In this document: in pieces, positions 32,305 through 45,155 of the stretch | Numbering within the stretch: position 1 is the stretch's first letter | Layout: every line of letters begins with the position of its first letter | Source of the DNA: Plasmodium brasilianum | Lineage: Eukaryota; Apicomplexa; Aconoidasida; Haemosporida; Plasmodiidae | DNA length: 64,000 nucleotides | Assembly (NCBI RefSeq): GCF_023973825.1 | Contig: NC_090120.1 | Location: 1,640,501-1,704,500 of the forward strand | Reading direction: 5' to 3' | Notes under the pieces: model-generated | What the model was told of the DNA's origin: nothing | Database searches by the model: none | What the model saw: only the letters and a program-made list of their open reading frames with translations | Made by a program: the position numbers and the translations under genes

Positions 32305-35300
32305 ATGCCAAAAGTCAGCTTACCCCTTTTGGCTCTTCTGGCCACCTGTTTCATAAGTGCAAGTTCTTCCTTTGAATTGAATCTAACAAAGGGGTTAAGG
32401 TATAGTACCGAGGTGAACATAAGAAATATACAAGTGGAAGATAATAGTCTAAGAACATGTGAGCATATACTTAATTATATGCATGCAAAGAACACACTGA
32501 CAAATCATGATAAAGCATTTTTTCAAAAAAATTGCGATAAAACATTAGATAAGATAAAGGAAGACAGTATTGATAAAAATGTAAAAAAAGAAATAAATGA
32601 ATTAGTCCTAAGTGTAACTCATTTAAGATGCCATTATTACAATACGATAATAACAAATAATAGTGCGATGGCCTTAAAGTATATATTGCTAAGTATAGAC
32701 AATTCGTTAAGTGATGAAAATGCAATTACAAGAACTAAGGAAATACTAAAATTTAATAGATATATATTGGATAACACGAACATACGAAATGTACAAGAAA
32801 TGCTTGTGCTAAGTAGTAAAAATGACGAGTTTATGAATGAATCAAAATCGAAAGTTATAGAAAACATACATAAAGATTTTACTCTTTTTAATGATTATTT
32901 AGTTATATCATCTGGTCAAGTAAAAGTTATAGAAAATCTGCCATTTGAAACTTTTGTTAATGTGAAAAAAGAAAAATTCTGTTCAAATTATATACATTTA
33001 TGTCAAAAATTTTATGAACAAGTCATAATTTATTTTCGAATGAAAAATATTTTTAATGAATTAGTGGACTATGTGGACAAAAATTCAACAACTTTTAAAA
33101 AAGAAAAATTATTGCAACTACTAGATTTAAGTTATAACACAGAGAAGGAAATAAAAGAACATAATAAATATGCCTTAGGAGGAGAAAAACAAAGGGGAAA
33201 AAAGGAACAGAGTGAACAAAACGTAGTATCATCATTACATAAATATGTCGACTTGTACAGCTCAAACAAATTACTTGTCAATATAAAGCTGAAGGAAGGG
33301 GGAAGTGAAACTCTTGGGGAGGATAATCAGCATGATCAGGGGGGTATAAATCCTTTTGAAGAAAGCTCAGTAGTAACAAATAAAAATATAAAAAACGAGT
33401 TGAACGATGATGAGAAATACTCAGAATTAATGAATACTATTAAGAATTACATCCTGCACGTTACTGAGGTCGACAAGGATATAAATAATATGGTTCTAGA
33501 GTTGGAGGACGAGGATATAGAAAAATGTAAGTAACTTCCTCCCTAAAGTGGAGTACTGCAAATGGGAAAAATAGAGAAAATTGAGGATAATGTGGAACTC
33601 CACTTACAGGAAAGAGCAGATAAACTCAGGGGCATATCCCGTATCCCTACTATTTCATCCCCGTCTTATTGCTTCGTGCTCCTTCCTAGTGCTATTTATT
33701 ACTTCTTTATTACTTCATATTATTCCATATTCATATCATTTTTTTTTTTTTTTTTTTTTTTTTCTTCCTTTATCCCTCTGCTTTCGCCTTGCGCAGTCCT
33801 CGTTGAGCTGAACTTCTTTCTGTATTATGGTTTCCTAAATATCGAAGAGGATAAAGATTTGATAACACTGAACGACATTTCGCCTACTTTTACAAATTTG
33901 TATCGAGCTAATCATATAGTCTTTCTTTATCTTTTAAAAACAAAATATGAAGAAAACAAGCATTCGGAATATCAGACATTTAAATTTTATAAAAATATGA
34001 AATTTGAAAAATTCAACAAAGAAAAATTAAGCTCTCATTTTAGTGTGACGAGCCCAATAACAAGTTTGTCTAAAGTTTTACCAGATACAATAAATAAGCA
34101 TTTCTTAAAAATATTTCCAAGTATTCCCAAAGATTTTGTAATTGAACCTTCTGAACGACCGAAATACCAGTTCTTTTTTACCATGGCCTTCAAGGACTGC
34201 AACATCAACCAGAGTATGTATCAAGTGCTTTGGCACAGAAAACAAACATGCACATATGTACAAATATATACGCGCATGTACACATACACATATGTATGCA
34301 CATGCGCACTTATCTGGTTTACACGCACATTTATCCTGCACCCAGACCATTATGTATGACATTTATGCACATACTTTTATATTTTTTTCTTTTTTTTTGC
34401 GTAGATTACTCCCAAGTGGCAAAGGATTTATGGGCCGAACTGTTGTATGCCTATGATCACTTTGGATGTAAGAAAGAGATATATTTCACTCTAAACTTTT
34501 CTCACCTCGTTGAAACATTTTCCATACGTTTCTCTCGTGTCCTTACTATCCCCTCACCCATGGGCTATTCGTTACAATCATACTGTTACCCCACTATTAT
34601 GTTTCTATTACGTTACTGTTACTTCATTTTTTTTTTTTTTCTTTTTTGTTTAAACCTATATAGGGTTTTATTTCCACCCCAAGGAAGTTATTTCCAGTTT
34701 TACCAAAACGAACTTCGTGAGGCAAATGCTAAGTTAGTAAAGAATAACTATTATCTTATCCACTTTACATCGCTTAGCTGCAAACAATGTGCATAATTGG
34801 ACTATTTGATGTTTTGTTTTATCCTGTATGCAGAGAGTATGTGTGTGTGTTCTGTCGCCACTAGTTCAATGTAGTTACTTACGACCCTTTGTACGTCCAT
34901 TTGAACTCACCTCATTTGAACTCACCTCATTTGAACTCACCTCATTTGAACTCACCTCATTTGAACTCACCTCATTTGAACTCACCTCATTTGAACTCAC
35001 CTCATTTGAACTCACCCCATTTGAACTCACCTCACCCCATTTGAACTCACCCCATTTGAACTCACCCCATTTGAACTCACCCCATTTGAACTCACCCCAT
35101 TTGAACTCACCCCATTTGAACTCACCCCATTTGAACTCACCCCATTTGAACTCACCCCATTTGAACTCACCCCATTTGAACTCACCCCATTTGAACTGCA
35201 TTTTGAATTTCGTGTTCTCTGCTGAGTTATTCTCCCCTTGTTTTATCACTTTGCATCTTTTCCTATTTTTCATTTTTATCCATTTTTCTGGCATTTCCCA

Positions 35301-35845
35301 ACATTTATTCGCCGCATGCACAGTCAGCAGGAACTTCATCCTGAGGTTCACAGAACCCCTGGTGTACCTGGACACACAGATAGCTAAATTGATGGACCTA
35401 ATACATTTATGCCTCCAAATGGACAAATCTAAATATGAATTGAATCTATCAATATCTAGTAAATTCTTCAATTATGGTGGTGATTTCTACAGTTTCAAAG
35501 GAAACGATAAGAAGAAAACCATGTATACTTATGACTATATAGACTCTATTGCTAATAATTATTATTTTTATAGTAATGAAAAATATGAAGTTTTTAAATT
35601 TGAATATAACGATAACTTATACTTAAGTTTCCCTAATGTTTATAGTCTTGCTTATCAGTTGTTTAATGAATTAGCTATAAACATGAATGTAGTTACAAAT
35701 GCTCCTTTAAAAAAGAAGTTAAAAGATAAATCTAAATATGCTTACTTTACATTAATGAATATTATTGGTAAAAATCCTGATATATATTCGAAGGGACCAC
35801 GTTTGGTTTTTGCCGCGTATATGCTAGCCTTGGGTAAGCCAAAAA

Positions 35846-35877
<32 letters not shown>

Positions 35878-38800
35878 GAAAGAAAAGAAAGAAAAGAAAG
35901 AAAAGAAAAAAAAGAACTATGTCCATCCTGTAATTCGTTTGACGTAGCGTTACATTAAGCATTAGCTGTCATATTAGTCATTGTATTTGTTGATATGTTC
36001 CCCTCCGTACTTGCACTTGCCTTTCTTGCACTTGCCTTTCTTGCACTTGCCTTTCTTGCGCATTCCTCCCTTGCACATAAATATAAAACCATATGTGTCA
36101 ACTGCTCCCTGCAGTGTACTACATCGAATCGCACATAGATATCTCGAGGTACCAGCCGAAGGAACACTTCTTTATGAAGCAGTCACTACCCCTCATAGGG
36201 ACATTCGACAGTGGAGATTACAACCTTTTAAAGACAAGATGCAAAATGCTTACTAAATTCATACAAATAAATAAGGATGAAAATGATTTTCCGCATACGC
36301 ACATTGAAGAGTACATTAAGATGTTAAGCCTAACGAGTATCGTGTTGTGGGGAAAGGAAAGCAAGAAGTCCGTCTACTATGACGACGATGTGAGTTTGTA
36401 CAAAAAAATGATGATTGCCTGTGTTTTTAACGGAGGTAAAATCTCGAATTTGTAACTAGTCTAGGCTATACACTAAATTGGGGGATGGAAATGGGCAAAT
36501 TCTCATTAAGGGGTGTTTGCCCCACTGATCTCCCCCCCCCCCTCACCTTCTTATTTTTTTTTTCTTTTTTTTCTTTCTTTTCCTTTGTTACTCTATTGCT
36601 TTTATTACTTTATTTTTTTTTTTTTTTTTTTTACCTTAAATCCTATAGCGAACTGCTAACAGCGAGTTAAAAATTGCTAATCATTAACATACTCCACGTC
36701 TTGTCAACACACTCCACTACTTATCAATACCAACCATCTTCCCCCCCCCCATTCTGTAGGTAAAACGGTGCAGGAGAAAGTAATAGAAAGGATCAAGGAC
36801 TCATGTGACGTAAAGTTTTATGGACTGGACCCAAAAAACCTGGACAATTTTATTAACATTACTTTAAGTATTAATAAATGGAATCCAATTATATTAGAAA
36901 AATTAGCACAATCATTTATTTTAACTTGCAAGATACAGAAGTTAATGTATACTTCCATAGATGTAGAAAACATAACATTACAGAATTTTTATAAGTTATC
37001 TGTAGCTCCAGAAATGTTAAAGACATATCATTGTTTTAAGTTAGGTAGACAAGCTGCTACATTACTTGAATCAATTATTCTAAAAAAAAAATTTGTTCGA
37101 TTTAGAGTTAGTGATGCTATGGATGTTTACGAATTTTTTTATACAAAGAAAGTACTATCAGAAAATGTAAAGAAAGATTTTGAAAAATTTTTAAAGAATA
37201 AAAAGTTATATGAAAAAAAGCAATATAATGCGATGAGAACATTTAGTCCACTAAGTGCAGAAGAAACAACAAAAATAATAGAAAGTCATCAGTGTTATTG
37301 GTTCAATAGCTACGAGAATTTCAAGCTCCTTTGGATGCATGTCTCGAGTAATGCCTTTTCTCCTTCTCTTCGTATCGTTTTGTCTGTCTATTTGGGAGAA
37401 TAGGAGGATGCCCTTCCTGTATTGCATTTATATACATTCCAATATCTACATACCACTCCATAAATACTTCTATTTACCGCTAACATATATACCGCACAAA
37501 TGTTTACTTTTTCTTGCGGATCCTTCTTTCCTGTTCAGGTAACTTGGGCACAGGGACTTACCTGAGTAATTTCTTTTCCGAAATTTGGAAAAACTTGCAT
37601 TTCGTTTTTAAGAGAAAGGTGCGAGTGAAGGATGTAGAATATTTTTCAGGTATGCGTGAAACTAGCTCCTCCTTTGATTTTGTTTGCACATTCGTATGTT
37701 TTGTAACCGCGTATTGTGGTAGTTCTTCCCCTGACACACGCACGTACACACACACATACACATGCACGTACACGTACACGTACACACACACATACACATG
37801 CATGTACACACACACGTACACACACACATACACATGTTTGTGTGCCCCTCCCCCGCTTGTAACCCCGCAGGAGATATATCACAGATGGGACTGATAGACT
37901 ACTACTCCCCCCTGGTACATTCAGAAGCCTTCTGCCAAGAAAAGATGCAAAGTTTATTTATATCATTAAGAGATGACCAAGAAGAGAATCGTGTAGACAT
38001 ACCTGATAAAATAAAAAGTGCATATTATAAGTGCAAACTAGACTATTACAAAAATCATCATACGGATCCAATTCATATAATCCAACCAGGCGATTTCTTA
38101 GAAAAGAAAGTCTATGTATTAAAGCAGCCATATTATTTGATAGGTAACATAGACAATACTCATAAGAAAAAACTGGTAAGACTATTTCTTACTGAGAGTA
38201 CATTAGACTATTTGTTAATGGATGATATACACATACCGGAATGCTTTGGACGTTGTAAAGTGGAGCATTTTAATAAAGTTATATTGAAAAATGTAAAAGC
38301 TAAAGCATCTAAAGTTATAGATAATTCTTTAATTCCGGAGAGTGCAATATTATTGACAAGAAAAGAAATGACTGTATATGTTCATAATTCATATGTTCAT
38401 AATTTAAAAAGAGATGCACTAACCAATGAAAATATTACAAGAAAAGATATTGAAGATAATGATGTTCGAGTTTGTTTAGGTGTAGGAACATACTTTAATA
38501 AACCATTTCTTACCAATGAACATTTTAACTTAACATATAAACCCATGATAGATTTTCCCAGTGGACACAACTTTAAAATTTTCCTTAGAAAGAATGAGCA
38601 CTTAGTACCGAAAAATGAGAATGACGACTGCTACGTGCACTACAGACTGTCCATATCATATATGAGTAAGAGGCGGCAAAAAAAAGGAAAAAAGGAAAAA
38701 AGGAAAAAAGGAAAAAAAAAAATATATAAAAAAAATAGTGGGAAAAAATTGTGAAAAAATATGTAATATATGAACGCTTAAATTGGTAGTATACAAGATG

Positions 38801-39170
38801 GGAAAAAACTCCCTTACATGTTCATAAAAATGTGTGCATATGCCAAAATATATAAACCACTGAGAATGCATGACCAACTCGCTTTACGCAATATGTCCTC
38901 ACGTTGCTTCACTTTGTCGTTTCACTCTGTCACCATTCAATCGTTTGTTCGTTCGTTCGTTCGTTTGTCCATTTGTCCATTTGTTCACTTGTTCAATCAT
39001 TTTATCATTTCATCATTTTATCATTTCATCATTTTATCATTTCATCATTTTATCATTTCATCATTTTATCATTTTATCATTTTTCTGTTTATTTTCCAGA
39101 AATAAGAGATCCATATCAGGAAATTAGCGCGGACTTAATAAAGAATTTGTATATCTTACAAAAAAAATAA
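32305..39170 (+). CDS. RhopH2: High molecular weight rhoptry protein 2 (RhopH2)
   Basis: Ten exons: 32305-33526, 33797-34213, 34405-34467, 34664-34732, 35324-35833, 36115-36435, 36760-37347, 37539-37649, 37871-38665 and 39100-39170. The 1388 residues are very near the length I recall for P. falciparum RhopH2. Residues 1-20 are a signal peptide (LPLLALLATCFISASSS). RhopH2 binds CLAG/RhopH1 and RhopH3, is stored in rhoptries, is injected at invasion, and ends up at the infected red-cell membrane, where the complex is needed for nutrient-channel activity. The sequence shows the mostly helical body with scattered Cys and no clear enzyme motif. All nine introns are phase 1, so every internal exon is a multiple of 3. 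Introns 4, 8 and 9 carry tandem repeats. The exon 4 donor (A|GTTAGT) is less canonical than the rest; the other junctions are clear. Confidence 0.96.
34898..35199. repeat. 15-bp minisatellite filling intron 4 of RhopH2, about 20 copies
   Basis: Tandem TTTGAACTCACCTCA units (about 8) switch to TTTGAACTCACCCCA units (about 11), with one compound unit at the switch near 35030. The 15-bp unit keeps frames open on both strands (FELTS on plus, KWGEF on minus), but it is bounded by the exon 4 donor and the exon 5 acceptor at 35324 and is removed by splicing. Confidence 0.93.
37738..37842. repeat. (ACACGTAC)n-like repeat in intron 8 of RhopH2
   Basis: Alternating purine-pyrimidine stretch of CACACACATACACATGC and CACGTACACGTACAC units within the intron between 37650 and 37870. 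Such sequence can adopt Z-DNA. It makes Thr/His/Tyr pseudo-frames. Confidence 0.8.
38998..39088. repeat. 15-bp TCATTTTATCATTTCA-type array in intron 9 of RhopH2
   Basis: About six imperfect copies of CATTTTATCATTTCAT, preceded by TTCGTTCGTTCG repeats at 38943-38965. Both lie inside intron 9 (38666-39099) just before its acceptor TTATTTTCCAG. Confidence 0.85.
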
Positions 39171-39345
39171 ATGAGCAAGAGGAGGAGGAAATGGAAGTAT
39201 AATTTGAACTAAAAGAGGAAAAGGACGATGTTAAATCGTTTACAAAGGTTGTGTGTGATGAGCTGCTTTGATGTGGCTGTGCCATGTGACAATATATAAA
39301 AGTACTTGTGAAAAAAAAAAAAAAAAAAAATTACAAATATGAAAA

Positions 39346-39440
39346 TTTTAAAACGCAAATTTTAAAACGCAAATTTTAAAACGTAAATTTTAAAACGTAA
39401 ATTTTAAAACGTAAATTTCAAATTGCAAATTTCAAATTGC
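39346..39440. repeat. 16-bp AAATTTTAAAACGCAA-type array between RhopH2 and the SPEF1-like gene
   Basis: About six imperfect copies of AAATTTTAAAACGTAA (with GCAA and TTCAAATTGC variants). It lies in the 570-bp space between the convergent stop codons of RhopH2 (39170) and the SPEF1-like gene (39740), where both 3' ends must form. Confidence 0.8.
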
Positions 39441-39559
39441 AGATTTTTGTAAAAAGATTGTCAAAAAAATGCGCTCAAAAGAGCTTTTTAATTTGGGAAA
39501 AGAAAAAAAAAATTCTCCAAAGACTCATAATGTGTATATAAGTAAATATATACATGTAT

Positions 39560-39720
39560 GTACATACATATATATATATACATGCGTACATATATATATA
39601 CATGCGTACATATATATATACATGAGTACATATATATATACATGAGTACATATATATATACATGAGTACATATATATATACATGAGTACATATATATATA
39701 CATGAGTACATATATATATT
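39560..39720. repeat. 20-bp minisatellite, about 8 copies, in the convergent 3' region
   Basis: Tandem ACATATATATATACATGAGT units, the first copies with GCGT in place of GAGT. It ends 20 bp from the stop codon of the SPEF1-like minus-strand gene. Minus-strand frames over it ([12 protein letters not shown]) are repeat artefacts. Confidence 0.93.
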
Positions 39721-39739
39721 CCCGCTTTAAGTGCAAATC

Positions 39740-41160
39740 TCAGAAATAATTTTTTGTCGTTCTGCTTAAGGCGTCAATTTTTCTATTCAAAATGTCAATC
39801 TTATTGTCCTATAAAATTAAAAAAAAAATTTATTTTTAAATTTATTGGAAATTAGGAAAATTATAAAATCCATACAAATAGTGGCTTCACAGAAGATTTA
39901 AGTATGTTTCTCTTTACATAAACAGTGTGCAATCAAATAAGAGCTATTTTTTTTTTTTTTTTTTTTTTTTTTGGTGTTTGCACAGAACCACAGAGCATGT
40001 ATACGCATATGTACATAATAAGAACAAGTACATGCATGCACATATATATGCATATGTACATTCACGTGTACAGAGTAAGCATATATATTTAATGATATAT
40101 ATTTTCGTACGAAAATTGTACGCTATTCCTCAGTCACTATATATGTATTTACATACACACGTGAAATTGTCCTTTTCATATACTAACCAGTGTTGTACCA
40201 CTTTAAATATATATATAGACATACATACAAACATACTTGCATACATACTCGCATACAATCGCAAATGCGTGTATGTTCTTTCTCCTTTTTTTTTTTTTTT
40301 TTTTTTTTTTCATTTAATGTTCCTTATGTCTTACTTTAATTTTTAGAAGCTTTTCCAAATTAAAAATTTTATCTTTTAATATTTTAATAATTTCATCATT
40401 GTTTAAAATATCTGAATTCTGCAAAATAAGAAAAGGAATAATACAGCGAAAGAAACAACTCCCCAAGTAACGTAGTGAGGGAAAACATGGCTTGTTCTAA
40501 TGTAGAACAAAATTAATTTTTTTTTTTTTCCTCTCTTTTTTTACTGCTCGAACAACAAAAGAGTCTAGTGGGATTATATACATACAAGCATACTTACATG
40601 CATATACATACATAAGCATTTATATACATACACATGCATTTATATACATACACACACATATGTACATTTTTATGTACCATATTATTCAGCTGATCCTGAT
40701 TTTGATCTGCGCGCGCACCTTCACTCTGACCAAATGCCTTTTCGGTATCATCATTGAGGGCTTTTAAATTTTCCTCTTCTTTTGTTTCATTTTGAAATTT
40801 CTGTAGTTGATTTTTAAAAGTGTTTAGAACTTTCTCTACCCCCATATATTTACAATTAACAATTTCTTCTACATTTTTTTTGTCAATTTTAAATCCTAGC
40901 CTTTTAAATACTTTCTCATTTAAAGTATTCCAGTTATATTTTTTTTGATTGATCGAATTAGCTTTACTATAATTATGCAACTCAACAAATTTAGGTAAAC
41001 ATATATTTACTAGTTCAGCCATTAATACACCATCTGAGAAATCTCGATGAACATTTTTTATTTTTCTTGACAATGCAAAGCTGTTTAACCACTCATTCAA
41101 TTCCTGTAACTCTTCTTCCTTAATTTTAGACGCAATTTTTATTAGCTCATTTTTATTCAT
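39740..41160 (-). CDS. SPEF1: SPEF1-like calponin-homology (CH) domain protein
   Basis: Three exons on the minus strand: 41160-40678, 40418-40335 and 39808-39740, all phase 0, giving 211 residues. Residues about 14-115 form the SPEF1-type CH domain: [20 protein letters not shown], then the hallmark [36 protein letters not shown] and [13 protein letters not shown]. The two small C-terminal exons add a short coiled coil ([20 protein letters not shown]) that matches the SPEF1 tail used for dimerisation and microtubule binding. SPEF1 bundles microtubules and sits in the central apparatus of motile cilia; in Plasmodium the only axoneme is in the male gamete. The short exons lie in open frames of 22-28 codons with good splice sites. 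The upstream frame that extends the protein past 41160 (CNTYKYVYM repeats) is repeat sequence and was excluded. Confidence 0.88.
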
Positions 41161-43273
41161 TTTTTTTTTTTTTTTCTTTTTTAAATGTAAATTACCTGAC
41201 TTGTTAAGGCAATCATGAAACGGGAGAAGCGCAAAGCGGACAATGTTATATATGTACATATATGAGTATATATACGCATATATACATATAATACACATAT
41301 TTATACGTATTCCACATATACACATATACACATATTTATATGTATTACACATATACACATATTTATACGTATTGCACATATACACATATTTATACATATT
41401 GCACATATACACATATTTATACGTATTACACATATACACATATTTATATGTATATATCGATGAAAGGGAAAAAAAAAGAAAAAGAAGACATAAGTTATTA
41501 TTGCAGAGGGAAGGGACCTAGTGTACTGCCATCCCAAGTATAAGCATCACTTGTTAGAAACAAAAAAAAAATGAAAATACAAATAATATTCTTAAGCATA
41601 ATTACAAAATATATTTCATTTTGCTTGAAAGAGGTGTAATTTATTTTAAAAATAAAATAAAAATGAAATAAAATAAAATAAAAATAAAATAAACTAAATA
41701 TAAAATAAACTAAATATAAAATAAACTAAATATAAAATAAACTAAAATAAAAATAAAATAAAATAAAATAAACTAAAAATAAAATAAAAAATAAATAAAT
41801 AAAAGTCTTCTCTACATTCCAAGCATAATCAAAAGTTTAGCTCCCCCCAAAATATTACCTTTATCTAAAAACTACTTAAGAATGCTATACTAAACTTTCT
41901 TGTATCATCATTACTATTGTATATATTTTATTCTACTTTAATTTATTTTAATTTATATTCATTTTTTTTACGAAATATGTAATGACGGTTATTAGGTATG
42001 TTCAAAGTCCATAGAAATTCCTAAAAGGAACAGAAAAATTTTGCAAAATTAGTAATTATGCTTCAAAAAGGAGTAAATAAAAAAAAAAATAATAAAATAA
42101 AGTAAAAATGACTAAATATGCAAGGACACATTTATCAGATTAATATTATAAATTAGTGTCCACATGTACATAATATAGATACATTATGAATATCAAAGAA
42201 GTAACATCATTGCTTTAATATTATAGCGGAAAAAAATGGAGTATTTCTAAGTTAATTTTATTTTTTAATGTAGCTATATTTCTACAAAGGTACACTTTTT
42301 TTTAAAAAAGAAAAGAAACAAAGAAAAATAAATCGAAGCGAAAGATAATACAAAAACTAAAATGAAAACCAAAGGAAATAATTTCAAGAATATCATAGTT
42401 GGACTAAAACATTTAGCATGTGTTACTAACGAAAAATCGTTTATATTTTATGAACACTGTTGTTGTTTTTATTACACAATGGGTAAAATAGACATGATAT
42501 AAAAAAAAAAAAAAAAAAAAAAAAGGAATAGAATGGAAGAAAGGAAAGGCTTAATCAGCAAAACTAGAGAAAACGAATATGAATAACAAAACCATAAACG
42601 TATTGCATATGTATGTAATGATTCTTAAGGCGGAAAAGTGGGTAAAGAGAAACAAAAAGGAAAAAAATGTACACATATACGCATGCACATAAACACACAC
42701 ATAAGCATACGCCCAAATGCGAGAACACGTGTTCGCACGCGTAGTTGTCAATTATAGCGCATTTAGGGCCTCTCACAGATAACAACTTATTATCAATTCC
42801 ACTGTTCGCTTCCTCCATCTTGCACAAATATGTGCGTCATAAGTTGACAGTTAGACAGCTCAATTCTTACTATTTTAGTTTATATTTTGCTTTATTTTTG
42901 AAAATAAAATGGTATAAAACAAAAGGATTATAGGACAAGTACATTGTGGTTCTATTGGTAGCTATTTATCCATTATTTTCACAATTGTGTGTACATTATA
43001 TGAGTATAGCACTGTTCGGATCATTACTGATCAGTGTGCCTTACTATATAGAATTTTTTCTTTTTATTTTTCTTCTTTTTTTTTCTTCTTTTTTTTCTTC
43101 TTTTTTTTTTCTTCTTTTTTTTTCTTCTTTTTTTTTTCTTCTTTTTTTTCTTCTTTTTTTTTTTTCTTTGTTTTTCTTCCTCCTCGAGTACAGCTCTAAA
43201 AACTACCAGTTAGAGACAAAGCATAAAGAGCATATGTACACATATATTATATATATATATATATGTTTGAACA
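41161..43273. other. 2.1-kb spacer between the SPEF1-like and EF-hand-like genes
   Basis: It holds a minisatellite at 41290-41455 (copies of a roughly 30-bp unit with TTATACGTATTGCACATATA) in the likely 5' region of the SPEF1-like gene. Also present are AAATAAACTAAATAT repeats at 41640-41800, poly(A) at 42501-42524 and TTCTTCTTTTTTTT repeats at 43055-43170. No coding frame or RNA recognised. Confidence 0.65.
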
Positions 43274-44572
43274 TTATATGCATATAGAATACTGCTTTTT
43301 GTGCCTAGGCTCTTTATATCTTCTGTGTGGCATAATAGCTCCTGCAGAAGTGCATGCACCACAAGGAGCAGATGAAGCTGGATAAACAAAACATTTCGAG
43401 TTATCATATCTATTATCCGTAGCTGCTTCTTTTATTTTTTCAATATAATCTTTAGCTATTAGCAAGTCTTTGTTTTTTTCGGATGATATATTCATTTTTT
43501 CCCTTTTTCTAGCTTCAAATTGTCGTAACACTTCTTGTTGTACTTCATAAGCATTTTCGATAGTTTCATTCCATTCATCTAATTTTTTATTATTCTGTAA
43601 AAGTTGTTGTTCCTTTATAGCGTGGTTGAACAAAATATTTTTTTCATATTCACTCATTGCTTCTTCTAAAGCTTTCCCTTGTTCCTCTTGTGAAGATTTC
43701 ATCTTTTCCATCCATTTAGATTGATCATCTACATACGTATCTGAAATTTTCTTTAAAAAAGTAATAACTAAGTCTTTCATTTCTTCTACAGTAAGCATAC
43801 TATCTCCGCAGCATTTCAACTTGTACATTAACTTTTTACTAGTTAAATAATTTTCAATATGTTTCAAGTCCAGTTTACCTGATAAAGCAAAAACAATTGG
43901 AACGGAAATAAAACTTTAAGGTATAGCAGCGAGATACGAAATAGGCATAAGAAAAATGGGAACAAAAAATGGGAGCAAAAAGTAGGAGCTCACTTCACAT
44001 AGCACACATTAAAAAAATGTAATTGGTTAAAAGCGGAGCAGAAAAATTATTTTTAAAATAAAAAAAAAAAAAAGACTAAATAGGTTAAATGACTTATCAT
44101 TGGCAATATGTTCCCACACAAACGTGTTCATTAACATGTCTGTATATAATTATATGTATTATCCACTTGCATATTTTATTTTCCATTTTTCAATTTGTAG
44201 AATTTATTTGCAACGTTTGTATGTTTATGGAAGTGCACCTCGGGAAATATATACACGTAACGAATGTACAGTACATATACAAACACATGCATACGTTAAG
44301 CAGAACTGAAGAAAGGAGTGAACACTTTTTCAAAAGATATATATACATATATATATACCATTTTCGTCAACAAATCTGCAAACATATTCCATAAAACCAC
44401 ACTGCATTAAGAAATGCCTTAGTATCATTTCTATTGTTTTGTAAGGTAATTTCCCTTGCTTATGAATATCATGGCATGCGAAAACCATATCTAGTTGTTG
44501 TTCAAGCCCAGGGTAACTAGCGTAAATGCTTTGCTTCTCCATTTCATCCTCTTTTGATGCTGCTTGTCCCAT
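43274..44572 (-). CDS. EF-hand-like protein with an N-myristoylation motif, 272 residues
   Basis: Two minus-strand exons, 44572-44359 and 43878-43274 (phase 1; donor AATG|GTATAT, acceptor TTTATCAG). The protein begins MGQAASKED, a good N-myristoylation signal (Gly2, Ser6, Lys7), so it is likely membrane-associated. Residues about 25-95 look like a degenerate EF-hand pair: FACHDIHKQGKLPYKTIEMI and, across the junction, FVDENGGKLDLKHIENYL; the first loop lacks several acidic ligands. The middle is a helical, coiled-coil-like region (KWMEKMKSSQEEQGKALEEA, then EVLRQFEARKREKMN). The C-terminal 40 residues are less ordered, with Cys and Arg/Lys, ending YSICI, which is not a CaaX box. Function is unknown. 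It neighbours a SPEF1-like axonemal gene, but a shared role is only a suggestion. Confidence 0.82.
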
Positions 44573-44653
44573 TTTATTAAATGATGCAACGGCAAATAAT
44601 TAAAATATGCTATTCACAGGGGAGAAGCTAAATATACATACATGCACATATAC

Positions 44654-44685
<32 letters not shown>

Positions 44686-45112
44686 GTTTATTTTTATGAA
44701 GGACGAAAAAGAGGCGTGTAAAATATTAGACGGCAATAGAACTTTAAAAAAAAAAAAAAGGGAAGTATATATACACACATATACATAAATGTTTCTACTA
44801 TTTAAATTGCAAGTAGGTAAAGCTACCAAGAAATTAATAAATAATTCCCCCAAAGTTTAAAATTGAAACAAAATAAACTTTAACTGTGATGATCCTTTTT
44901 CACAGTTATAACAACGGTAAAATGTCATTTAAAGATGAAACAATAAAAGAAGAAACGATAACAATATTTTTTTTAAAGAACAGAAACAGGTTAATGCAAC
45001 AAACAGGAATAACGAAATTGCACTTCTTAAAACGACAGTGAAAATTTTATATTTTTTATTTTTCATAAGTGTAAAGAGGAAGTAAGACCATGTGCATGTT
45101 TACCTTAAACGT

Positions 45113-45155
<43 letters not shown>

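Noticed and set aside
34828..35471. FELTS/KWGEF repeat proteins on both strands
   Set aside because: They are the 15-bp array of RhopH2 intron 4; only the part after the acceptor at 35323 is coding.
40594..41439. A 281-residue version of the SPEF1-like protein
   Set aside because: The extra N-terminal part is translation of the TATACGTATTACACATATAC-type array and a poly(Lys) tract; the extra C-terminal part is intron after the GTACAT donor.
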